From contig CANTUR010000195.1 of assembly GCA_947683625.1 (NCBI GenBank), positions 1 through 64,000 of the forward strand: a stretch of 64,000 nt of DNA. Reading direction: 5' to 3'. This document shows positions 1-9,634 of the stretch, piece by piece (position 1 is the stretch's first letter; each line of letters begins with the position of its first letter). The translations under genes and the position numbers were made by a program. Under the pieces are notes generated by a model that saw only the letters and a list, made by a program, of their open reading frames with translations, was not told the origin of the DNA and made no database searches. This stretch comes from Mallotus nudiflorus. Taxonomy: Eukaryota > Streptophyta > Magnoliopsida > Malpighiales > Euphorbiaceae.

Positions 1-555
1 GAGGTAGGGGTCCTCTGTGCCAGTGAACTTCTTTATGTCAGGGAATTAGAACTTCTGTGGTAAGGGATCATCATTCTTATCCAGGCTCAGCTCGAAGTAG
101 CTTATTGGGGCATTGATCCCTTTTTCCTTTATCATTAACTACATTTGAGCCATAGACTTGACAAGGTCCTTAGCCTAGTTTAGCTTTTTTACATTTCATG
201 GGGCATCCTCTTTTTAACGGATAACAGTTTTTGCCAATACTATCTACTAATCATCCTCTACCTCTTGCCTTTCAGGATCCTTATCATCCAAATCAAATGG
301 TCGAGGTTGAGGTGTTGGTGGTTGGGGTACTGTCAGCTGAGGTGCTGGTGGTTCCCGTCTAACTGTACTCATCATTTTCCCTATAATTTCTCTCATAATC
401 ATCCTGGTTTGTTTGGCCATTTTAGCTTTTGACTGTTCCTTGAAGGCTTTAACATCAAATTTTTCCATCTTGATCTCTCTACGGATTCTAACTAGACGGC
501 CAGTGTCAGATCACTTATAACTGGTAGATTGTTGTGGATCTATATCTGTAACCAT
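1..555 (-). pseudogene. gag N-terminal part of Ogre-like element
   Basis: This is the nucleocapsid precursor start, which would build the cytoplasmic virus-like particle. Translation from an ATG at 555 gives a basic, Gln/Lys-rich start, then a Pro/Gln-rich stretch (about 390-280) and an acidic segment rich in Asp and Glu. After two adjacent stops near 240-247 the frame continues with AKDLVKSMAQM and PISYFELSLD. Near position 1 it reads KKFTGTEDPY, which matches the conserved (K/D)F-x-G-T-x-DP motif at the start of plant Ty3 gag domains. In-frame stops near 510, 245, 150 and 50 mean it is not translatable. The alternative, a host gene, is unlikely because the PBS and LTR lie directly upstream. 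Confidence 0.65.
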
Positions 556-1324
556 TGAGGGTCAGAAAACATGCATGACATGTATGCATGAAATGCAAGC
601 CTATTGGTAAAAAGAAAGAAAAAATATATATGCATGTATCAAAGGACAAAAAGAAAAGCTCTGTAATGGTATCTCCATTTTTATTTCTCCCACACACATG
701 TTCAATGGTGAGTTTCTTATTTTAGGATTTTTTTTTCTGGGTTTTGATTATCAACAGGGGGATAATAAAATCGATGGATGCAAGATAACTCTCAAGATGA
801 TACAAACAAGTGGTAATTCCTCTAAATAATTCCAAAGTCCATTTTAAATGGGCAAAGAATGATATCAAAGCCCCACCTTATTAAGATCCCTTTGAAATGG
901 GCTAATAATAGGCATGAGAGGCCCATTTTTTCAAGGTTTATTTATAGTGGGCTTAGGCCTTATTTAAAGGATTACCATATGGCATAACACACATGCATTT
1001 GGAAAAAATCCTAGTGGAAATTGCTAGGTCATTACATGAGCTGAGTCTTAGGTAATAAGCTTTCGCTCCCACAGCTATATACATCCATCACGTCTCCCCA
1101 CTCAAGGGTCCATATGACGTGGATAGGTATGTGTTATGAGTGACAATAATCAAATACTTCACTACTAGGTTTGAGTGAAATACAGGCAGCAGAGCAGAGA
1201 TTATTGTTGGTTTATTTAGGACTTCCAGTGCATTATGTGGAAACGTGTAGTGAATGAAAAATTTATGAAGGAAATAAAGAATAATCAAAAATGATAATCA
1301 CAAAACACTTGGAATCAGTTTCTC

Positions 1325-1344
1325 TATCCCCAGTGGAGTCGCCA
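1325..1344 (-). other. primer-binding site, tRNA-Arg type
   Basis: Read on the minus strand this begins TGGCGACTCCACTGGGGA, which is complementary to the tRNA-Arg 3' end used by Ogre elements. It lies next to the inner LTR edge and sets the orientation of the element. Confidence 0.75.
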
Positions 1345-3345
1345 TTATAAGCGGCGAGGTTAATCATGCACCCAAGTGTTGGTGACCACGACACTATGCG
1401 AGCTGAGGGCTCACTAGGAAATACATAGTGGGCTTAGGGCCCAAAATGGAGATGGAGTCACCACTCAAATAAAAGCCAGGATACATTGTACAAACAACTG
1501 GATTCCATGGAGGATCCTAGAAGCTGTCATCATAGATTGGGTTCAGAAACTGGGTATGGACTTTTGGAATGCCCACCCAACCTTGTGGTCGGCCTCTATG
1601 TGTGTTTTGTATTTTATTACCTTTGGTTATCAAATTATTTCCTTATTAACATGCTAATCATGATTGGTTTCTAATTTTAAATTTTATTCCAAGTTTTCAC
1701 ATTAGTCCCATTTTATGCTTTTATCCCCGACATTCAATCATAAATAGATAAACAAAACAAATAATAATAACTTACAACCATTCATTCCAAATAAAAGGGG
1801 AGAGGGATTAAGGATTACAACTTTTGGTGTAAATAAATGTAAAAAATAAACCATACATAAATAAAAAAAAATAAAAAATAAACTAATTAATTATATAAAT
1901 TAAAACTCTCTAAAAATGATAAATAAAGCAATCATCTAGTAATTAAAAATCACCAAATAATTCATGTAACAAATATGAGTTAGTTCTATTTCACAAATAA
2001 CAATAATATTTACAAATCATGAACAAATAATATTCACAAAAATAAATAAAAATAAACTCACAAAATAGTCCACTAAATAATACAATAATATAACATGGAA
2101 ACGATATTGATCAATATGGTAATCATGCATAAAATAAAGAAATATAACAAATTAGATAAGGAAATCATACCAAATATGCAAGATAAAAATTGAAAATTAA
2201 GGCAGAAACATGTAGAATTCTGGTCAAGGGGGTGACACCTCTTCAAAGAGGCGCTGCCTCCTGACCAGAAGGCGACATATAGTTGCCTCATCACGAAGAA
2301 GTGACACCTCTACGAAGAGACGTCTCCTCCTCAACAGAGGCATGAATAATCTACATTTCTTAAATCTTAAAAAACTCGATGATCATGCAAATAAATAAGA
2401 AACAAACACAAATATATAAATATCAACAATCAATATTCAGTATCTCATGTAATCATAATTCTTTATGACCATAAATAAGTAATATAGCTCAAGAAAACAC
2501 ACAAAAGAGCAACAAATCAAAGCTTTTAATGAAGATAAAGAACTTAAAGCTTAAAAAAATAGGGAGACTCACTGACTTGGATGAGCTGATGCTCCTAACT
2601 AAGCCCTTTGAGCTTGGTTGATGGGGTTAGTGGCTTTGAATACAAGGAGATTCCTTCCTCTTCTCAAGAGAGTTAAGTCTTTAAAGCTTTCAAGTCTTTT
2701 CCTCTTGTTCTTCTTCCTTTCTCCTTTCTCTTTTTTCTTCCTTCCTCTTTTTGTTCCTTTCTCCCTTTTTTCCCAGGTGTTTTTTCTTCAGGTTTCCCTC
2801 TCAAATTGCCAACCTCCTCTCTTATGTCCCTACATCATCTTTTAAAGCCTCTCACCCTCTCCCCTTTTTTCAATTTCCCAAAAAATCATTCTCACCCTCT
2901 CCACTTGCCTTTTTTTTTATTCCTTAGGCTCTTTTCCCTGTTTTTTTTCCTTTCTTTTACGTCCAAAAAATGATTAAATCATTAGCAGGTGAGCCTCCAA
3001 CCACTGCCATTAATGACATTTAACGATGCAAAGGGTGGGTGTGAAGAGGCGATGCCTCTTCAATGGGGGCGTCACCTCACCGATGTTTAGGGTGAAGAGG
3101 TGATGCCTCTTCGTGGAGGCGATCACCTCTTCACCAAGGCTAGGTCAGGGCCTTTGGGCTAAGAGGTAATGGGCTTGGGCTTTTAGCTCAATTTGGGCTT
3201 AGATATGGTATTTTTGGTTTTGACTTAGTGTTTTGGGCTTTCTGAGTCTATTTTAGAGAAATCTCGAGCTCTCCTTGCATTCAAAACTCAAACTTTCTTA
3301 TTATCGAGCTTTTATTGCAGGCCGATCAAACTAATGGTGTCCACA
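1345..3345 (-). repeat. 5' LTR of the Ogre-like element
   Basis: About 2.0 kb between the PBS and the TGTGGACACC outer end. It is AT-rich, with a pyrimidine-rich block at 2690-2960 (plus strand) and a cluster of GAAGAGGC/GCCTCTTC palindromes at 2230-2335 and 3040-3135. The inner border is uncertain by a few bases because no CA end is visible before the PBS. Confidence 0.65.
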
Positions 3346-3901
3346 GTATGTAAATAAAATGAAAGACTATATATAAAATAGTTGAAAAAAGTGATGTTTT
3401 AGGTAGAATAAAAGAAAAAAATAATGTTTTTAATTGTAATAAAAGTAGAGTGTTTTATATATAATAGAACATGTATATTTTAAAATAAGATATTTTTTTT
3501 ATTTTTTACAAAAAATTATTGTGAATTTTAATAACTCAACACATAAGTCTTTATAATTGAATATTAAATTATGAAAAGGGACACTTGTTAAATTTTGAAG
3601 TTATTGACAGTTCAACATACATACATATACATGTGTATGTAAATAAAATGAGAGAAAAAATAAAAATAGTTGAAAAAAGTGATGTTTTAGTTAGAATAAA
3701 AGAAAAAGTAATGTTTTAGTTGCAATAGAATTAGAGTGTTTTATATAGAATATAACATGTATATTTTAAAATAAGATTTTTTTTTATATTTTTTATAAAA
3801 AATTATTATGAATTTTAATAACTCAACACATAAACCTTTATAGCTAAATATTGAATTATGAAGAGTGATATTTGTTAAATTTTGAAATTAATGACAGTTT
3901 A

Positions 3902-3902
<1 letters not shown>
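3346..3902. repeat. tandem duplication, unit about 289 bp
   Basis: Two diverged direct copies, 3346-3634 and 3635-3902. Both begin GTATGTAAATAAAATG and both end near GACAGTT. Matching internal words include GATGTTTTAG, ACATGTATATTTTAAAATAA and ACTCAACACATAA. The first copy starts exactly at the Ogre LTR edge, so the element probably landed inside this repeat array. Confidence 0.85.
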
Positions 3903-3905
<3 letters not shown>

Positions 3906-3976
<71 letters not shown>

Positions 3977-3981
3977 ATATA
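3906..3981. repeat. (AT)n microsatellite
   Basis: A nearly pure AT dinucleotide tract with one TT interruption near 3964. Confidence 0.95.
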
Positions 3982-4425
3982 CACTTTTAGTAAAGGTTAC
4001 CTTATAAAAGTTAATATTTATACAAGATGTGCTTCCTATTCCTAAAACATTCACTTCTTACAAAATTATTTCTTCCATTAATAATTTATTTCTTAATTAA
4101 ATCAACTTCGATTAGAGTTAGAGCTACCTTGATCCCTAAACTCAGCATAATAAGTCCGCTTCCATGATTTCACTTCACTTCTAGCTAGGTCCTAATAACT
4201 GTAGTCGTGAATTATCATTTTTTTTATTTAGCAGTTTTGTATATTTCTCTTTGAAAATTATATCAGCATAAGAAATAAGAATGTGGTGATTCTAAAAACA
4301 GGTGAGGTAGGTAGCCATAATTAGATTTTTTGTTTTCATGTTGTTTTCGTAATAGTGGACAGTGAATTTGGAATTTCTACAAGTTATTTTTTGAATTCAT
4401 AGGTCTTAGAATTTTGTAATACATA

Positions 4426-4660
4426 TTTCTCAAAAGGGCAAGATTTTGCTGGTGTTCTACCTTCTGCTATTGCAAAACTTCCTTACCTAAAAAATCTATA
4501 AGAAGTTTTTCTAATTGCAATGGTTTAAGAAATCAAAATGAACCATAAGTTTTATTTTGATTACTAATATTTCATCTGGTTTGCAGTGATCTTGCTCAGA
4601 ACTATCTTAGTGGTAATATACCAAGAAACATTGTCACGCTTCGTGTCTTGTATGATAGCT
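4426..4660 (+). pseudogene. leucine-rich repeat remnant (LRR-VIII receptor-kinase like)
   Basis: Two short exon-like pieces. The first (about 4434-4500) reads KGQDFAGVLPSAIAKLPYLK. The second (about 4587-4650) follows a TTTGCAG acceptor and reads DLAQNYLSGNIPRNIVT. Both match the repeating LxxN.LxG.IP pattern of plant extracellular LRRs, and the wording is closest to LRR-VIII receptor kinases. No signal peptide, membrane segment or kinase belonging to it is found before 7072, where a different receptor-kinase type begins. It is probably a relic of a neighbouring or duplicated kinase gene; an unrelated LRR protein is possible. Confidence 0.6.
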
Positions 4661-4675
4661 CTATCAATGAATATT

Positions 4676-5012
4676 ATAGGCCAAACCTCTGCAGTGAAAT
4701 AAGCTTAAAATAGTTAGTTAATGAATAATTATTATTTTCCTTGTTAATATCACTTAAAACCATATGTAAGTGATTGGCCAAACCTCCGCAGAGAAATGAG
4801 CTTAAAAGAACGAGAAGGAGATTAGACAAGACAGAGCCCAACACATAATACTTCAAAACATAAATTTTGTTTTGGTAAAAAGCAAATAACGCTATCAAGT
4901 TGTGTTGCCTCACCACATGTTGCATTAATTAAGTAGGCCTCCAACTACAAAATTCTTATATCATAATTAACGCTATCAAGTTGTGTTGCCTCACCACATG
5001 TTGCATTAATCA
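4676..5012. repeat. local direct duplications
   Basis: A segment of about 43 bp reading AACGCTATCAAGTTGTGTTG and on to TTGCATTAAT occurs at 4888-4929 and 4970-5012. A second pair, GGCCAAACCTC(T/C)GCAG, occurs at 4679-4693 and 4776-4790. Neither lies in a credible reading frame. Confidence 0.8.
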
Positions 5013-5253
5013 TGGTGAGATTTGGTTTACCTGTTGGACCAGTTTACTATGTAATTTATCTAAAAATATTCATATAAACAATTTTGACAAAAATAGTTTT
5101 AAGGTTAGAATAACAATTGAATTACATGTTAACAAAATTATTTACAAAAAAATTCATGTTCTTTTTCTTTTTCTTTGGTATTGTCACGATTCTGCAAGTG
5201 AAGTGAGTCTAGGCAAGCTCAAAGCAAATAGCCATGGAAAATGATTTTGATAG

Positions 5254-5357
5254 AAAATAATTAGTTAATGAATACTTTAATATCATATTACTTATCAATG
5301 GAAAATAATTAAATAGAAAATAATTAACCAATGAAATATATATATATATATATAAAT

Positions 5358-5437
<80 letters not shown>

Positions 5438-5662
5438 GTAATATGTAATAAAATTAATTAGATATTTTTAACCATTAGATATATTATATTTGAAGGTTGA
5501 GATTTCATGTAAAATATATTAGTTTTACATGCGTATGTGGATCCCCACTATATATATATAGAAAATAATTAGTTAATGAATACTTTAATATCGTATTACT
5601 TAGTAATGGAAAATAATCTAAATAGGAAATAATTAACTTATATATATATATATATATATATA
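5254..5662. repeat. imperfect duplication separated by AT/GT microsatellites
   Basis: GAAAATAATTAGTTAATGAA followed by TACTTTAATATC occurs near 5258 and again near 5561. Between them are an (AT)n tract (5336-5410) and a (GT)n tract (5411-5437). A further (AT)n tract lies at 5639-5662. Confidence 0.8.
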
Positions 5663-6355
5663 ATAGTAAATAATCACGTATTTCACATATGAACAAAAAA
5701 TTTATTAGACTTGTGATATATAATGAATAAACAATTAAACATATTTTTGTTATTAAATAAAATTTTAAAAATATAAAAATGTTACTCATTTATATTGCAA
5801 TTTGATATTAACTTAATATAGTTGTAATTCATTACAACTTTTATAAATCTTTTATTTAAATAATTATATGATATCCCTTCAAAATTTTTTATAATTAACT
5901 TTTCTCAACTCTAAAACTAATTTCATATAGAAAAAATATTATGGTCATAATTAATCATAAGATAATAAAAATTTTTTAGTTATTTTTTAATAAAATTAAA
6001 AATAATAAAAGGTATATTTACTTTATGTAACAATTTAAATATTACAACTCATTAAACTTATAATTTATTACAATTTAATAAATTATTTATTAAACTTAAA
6101 TTTTTTTATTATAATTTATATTTTACTTTGTAAAAAAAAAAGGTAACCATAGAATGCATTTATTATATAATATCTTTGGCTAAACACATTATAAAACTCC
6201 TAAACTTTTAAATTTTATTCTATTAAGTCCGTAAATTTTGTTTTATTCTATTAAACCCTCAAACTTTTATTTCATTTTGATTAAGGACAACTTTATCAGT
6301 GATCTCTTATTTAACCATTCATCATGCCATTCAAAAATCTCAAATGCCCACATAA

Positions 6356-6402
<47 letters not shown>

Positions 6403-7071
6403 CAGCGATATAAATGAAAATCATATTAAAACTCTTACCACATGAGGGCATACCCAAAATTTGATTTAAAATTCAAATAACGATATTAGGAAAAAAGAAA
6501 AAAAACATGACTAAAATGAAATGTTTCTCTTTCCAATTCTTGCAAAACGTGATTCTAAAAGTGATTATTGACTAAATCTTATCAAAATATGGTGAAAATA
6601 CTCTTAAATTGCAGTTTAATCAAAACCCAACTTTGCTACTGTTGTTCAAAAACAAGAAAAAAAGTTCATATTATTAGAAATTGAAGATTTGCTATCATAA
6701 TGAAAATTCAATTACTTTCTGTTTATTATAATTTGAAGTGTTTTACACCTTTTTTGATTCAATTATAAAATTCATTTTATTTTCATATAATTAATGAAAT
6801 AAATATAGTTTAAATAAATATTTATAAAATGAATTCATTTGAAATCCTTATAATTTTTTTAAAAAAAATTAGTTTAGTAATAAATAATTCTACAAAATTA
6901 AAGGTTGAAATTATAAATAAACTCCAAGTTTTGATTTAAATAGAAGGTATTCACTTAAATTTCCAAAGGAATTTTATAAAATTTTAACACTCAAACTCAA
7001 CCATCAGTAGGTGATAATATATTAGTGTCTTGTATCTAAAATAATTAATTTCTCGAGCTAAAATGCTTCAG
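5663..7071. other. AT-rich intergenic or upstream DNA, no gene seen
   Basis: Very AT-rich, with no reading frame that resembles a known protein. It contains an (AAT)n microsatellite at 6355-6399. It may include promoter and first-exon DNA of the receptor-kinase relic that starts at 7072, but I cannot identify those parts. Confidence 0.6.
6355..6399. repeat. (AAT)n microsatellite
   Basis: About 15 consecutive AAT/TAA units. Confidence 0.95.
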
Positions 7072-7468
7072 GTATCCAAATGACCCATATGACCGTTTGT
7101 GGTGGCCATACAACAGAGACAACAATTGATTCTCTAAATTACATTGAATACCAACCACCATCAGTTTGAAGAAAATACCTTTAGGCAACTTGTTTTATAG
7201 ATTTTATATCTACCTCTATTTTGCTGAACTAGAAAAGCAAAATCAACCTTGTCAGTTCAATGTTTCTTTGGATCAAGATCCCTTGTTTGGACCTATTACT
7301 CTTGATTATCTAAAGACAACCTTTTTTTTTTATACCAAATCAGCCATAAAAAAGGAGTCTACAACTTGACATTCTTTGCAATTGGAGGTTCAACTGCGCC
7401 CCCACTTATGAATGCTTTTGAAATTGATTATGTGATTGAGCAGTTACCAGGGACAAACCAAGAAGATG
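7072..7468 (+). pseudogene. receptor-kinase exon: malectin-like domain, second half
   Basis: After an intron-like TTCAG the frame reads YPNDPYDRLWWPYNRDNN, the (Y/F)PDDPYDRIW motif typical of LRR-I malectin-like domains. Then come YQPPS, and FYIYLYFAELEKQ (about 7190-7235), which matches the family's YVYMHFAE(L/V) strand. Further on are FNVSLD and AIGGSTAPPLMNAFEI. The exon ends at QLPGTNQEDG before a GT donor near 7469. Two stops and a frameshift around 7130-7185 break it. Confidence 0.8.
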
Positions 7469-7585
7469 GTATGCTTATATTGACATTCTTTTCATTAAAT
7501 TGTAATCCATCTCTGTCATAAGTTTGTAAAATTTGAAAGTCTTGATTGTATTTGTATGCGCTACTGAATATAAAAGTTGATGCAA

Positions 7586-8203
7586 TCAGGAAAATCAAGT
7601 CATCGAATGACATAATTAAGGATTGGCAAGGAGATCCATGTTCTCCCCAAGCTTATCATGGGAGGGTCTTGGTTGCAACTACAATGGATACTGATCCACG
7701 TGGAATCAAATCCTTGTAAGTTTATGCCTTTTTAAGTAAGCTTTTCTTGCATCATCCTGCCAAGTTTTAATGATTATCATGGCTTAAATCAGGAATCTGT
7801 CCTTCAGTGGATTAAAAGGGGGAAATATCTCAAAATATCGCCAACCTAAAATCACTAGTCACTCTGTAAGTAATCCAATCTCATTTAGAACCAACAGTCT
7901 CTATATTCTCAACATTGAAAATAGAAATCAAGTGCCGTCATAATTTCTATTGCAATTTCAGGGACTTGTCAAACAATAGCTTAAGAGGACGTGCCGAAGT
8001 TCTTTCTCAGTTGATGCACTTGAAAGTCTTGTGAGTAACTTGTGATTATGCTGAAAATGCAGGTGTGTGGTGGCCAAATAACTCTTATGTAAATGTTATT
8101 TAAGTTGTATATCTCTTCAGAAACTTGGCAGGAAATGGTTACTCAGGTACTATACCAAATGAGCTCCTTCAAAGAAACAACAGTGGTTCCCTACTGCTAA
8201 GGT
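7586..8203 (+). pseudogene. receptor-kinase exons: short LRR block
   Basis: Exon 7586-7717 reads AIRKIKSSNDIIKDWQGDPC, the standard N-cap before the LRRs in this family. Two opposite single-base frame changes around 7658 and 7690 hide a WEGLGCNYNG segment. Exon 7793-7866 encodes NLSFSGLKG and, after an extra G in a G-run near 7821, ISQNIANLKSLVTL. Exon 7962-8031 reads DLSNNSLRG and LSQLMHLKVL. Exon 8121-8203 reads NLAGNGYSGTIPNELLQR. The exon series of one LRR each is normal for the LRR-I group. Confidence 0.8.
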
Positions 8204-8348
8204 ACTTCTAAGAACCCACATTATACCATTCATGCACAAAGAAGATGCTTATTCATTTCATTATCTTTTTTTTTATTTTTTAATTTTAGAAGTTCAAGTT
8301 TCAGGATCATAGTGTTTATAAATTTTCATTCTCATTATCTTTATAATG

Positions 8349-8506
8349 AATTCAAGCATAAGTGGAAATTCAGGCCTTTGCTTGTCTGGTTCAAGTAATA
8401 AAAAGAACTTCGTTGCTCTAACAGCAGCATCTGTTACGGCATTTATTGTCATTGTAGCTGCAATTGCAATCATTAGAAGGTGCATTAAAAGAAAAAAGCA
8501 CCAAGC
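8349..8506 (+). pseudogene. receptor-kinase exon: juxtamembrane and membrane segment
   Basis: SGNSGLCLSGS is the extracellular stub ahead of the membrane (the usual GN.LC motif). A hydrophobic run of about 20 residues follows (VALTAASVTAFIVIVAAIAI), then a basic stop-transfer stretch RRCIKRKKH. The frame is open through the exon. Order and spacing match the LRR-I family. Confidence 0.8.
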
Positions 8507-8587
8507 TGGTATGAATTTGACAATGTTAATCATTACGGCCTATTGAATTTCCATATATGTTCGATATTAACTCGACATAAATTTTCA

Positions 8588-8982
8588 GCAGCCAGGAACA
8601 TGTAAGTAGCTGAAACTAGAAGGGTACCAATACCGAATTTGAAAAGGCGACAATTCACTTGCCTTGAGCTCCTGAGTATTACCACTGACTTTGAAAGGGT
8701 TCTTGGTAGGGAAGGATTTGGAATAGTGTACCATGGCTACTTAGATGAGGCCAAAGTAGCAGTGAAATTGCTATCTAAATCATCAGTTCAAGGATATAAT
8801 GAATTCAGGCAGAGGTGCCTGTATAAACATATATACACGCAAAGTCTCAACTCATTTTATCAACATTCATTTATTAAAATTTTGAAGGTCAAACTTCTTT
8901 TGAGAGTTCATCACAGGAACTTGACTGCCCTTATTGGATACTGAAGTGAAAAAGACAACATGGGGCTCATTTATGAATACAT
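8588..8982 (+). pseudogene. receptor-kinase exons: kinase N-lobe, cut by Copia-1
   Basis: RRQFTCLELLSITTDFERVL leads into the glycine loop GREGFGIVYHG (the usual GKGGFG is changed to GREGFG) and the VAIK-type motif VAVKLLS with its ATP-anchoring lysine. The exon ends at FRQ(E) before a GTGCCT donor near 8814. The next exon starts at 8889 with VKLLLRVHHRNLTALIGY. A TGA then replaces the usual cysteine, followed by SEKDNMGLIYEY. Copia-1 begins at 8983, inside this exon. Confidence 0.85.
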
Positions 8983-9258
8983 TGAAGAAATTCAGTGAAA
9001 CAAAATAATTCTCATTCTGTATTTTATACAAGTAGTACAACTATAATACATAGAACAGAGGATAAAGCAAAGAAAGAAGTTATTAACAAAAGAGACGTTG
9101 GTGGGGCTGGCTTGAATGGTAATGAGCCCAATGATTTTTATCAAGATTTGTTTGACTTGGAAGGTAACCGTTGTAGAGCTAAGGATGGAAGTAGACGTTG
9201 GTTCATGAATAAGGAAATAAATTAAGACTTTGATTGATTGAATTGTTGGCTTTCTTCA
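8983..9258 (-). repeat. Copia-1 LTR (3' LTR in element orientation)
   Basis: Runs TGAAGAA to TTCTTCA. It is preceded by the TACAT target copy and, read on minus, follows the polypurine tract at 9259-9268. Confidence 0.95.
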
Positions 9259-9268
9259 CCCTTTCTTA
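9259..9268 (-). other. Copia-1 polypurine tract
   Basis: On minus this reads TAAGAAAGGG directly before the LTR's TGAAGAA. It is the expected primer for plus-strand DNA synthesis. Confidence 0.8.
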
Positions 9269-9629
9269 AGCTGGAGGAAGCGACAAAGTAGACTTCAAGC
9301 TTGCTTCGGGAATGTAAGAATGGAGCAGCAACTAATAGTTTTTAAAGACATCAACAATTTGTTGAGTGGAGGGAATGTAGCATGTTATTAAGGCACCAAC
9401 AGCAACTTTCTTTTGTATAAAATGATAATCAATTTCAAATGTGCTTGGAGCGAGCATAGAATACAGATTTAATTGTCATATATAGAGCACTCTTGTTGTC
9501 ACAAAAGAGTTCAGGATCTTTAGTGAGAATAACACCAATGTCTCAGAGGAGGAATTGAATCCACACGAGTTCTGTTGTGGTGGAAGCTAGGGCTCGGTAT
9601 TTGGCTTTAGTACTGGATCGAGAGACAAT
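9269..9629 (-). pseudogene. Copia-1 RNase H, C-terminal part
   Basis: RNase H degrades the RNA template during reverse transcription. On minus, reading from 9629, the frame gives PIVSRSSTKAKYRALA, the Copia signature (S)RSSTEAEYRALA. Next come a CDNKSAL-like segment (expected DN active-site region) and ARSKHIEIDYHFI, matching the family's (R)TKHIEIDxHFI. Its N-terminal half lies at 12231-12461, with a 2591-bp element between them. Single-base frame changes are present. Confidence 0.8.
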
Positions 9630-9634
9630 AGGTT

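Larger units (their letters stand above)
1..3345 (-). mobile_element. Ogre/Tat-like Ty3 retrotransposon, 5' part (runs off window start)
   Basis: Read on the minus strand, the order is LTR (3345 down to 1345), primer-binding site (1344-1325), untranslated leader (1324-556) and gag (555 to the window start). The outer LTR end, read on minus, is TGTGGACACC. The PBS matches the tRNA-Arg type known from Ogre elements, which supports that lineage. The rest of pol and the 3' LTR lie outside the window. GTATG at 3346-3350 is the likely target-site copy, but its partner cannot be seen. The leader holds no reading frame I can recognise. Confidence 0.75.

Noticed and set aside
2618..2845. Membrane protein (75 codons, Phe/Leu/Ser rich)
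   Set aside because: Translation of the pyrimidine-rich tract in the Ogre-like LTR.
7166..7369. Independent 67-codon gene
   Set aside because: It is one exon of the receptor-kinase relic (malectin-like part), with neighbours in order.
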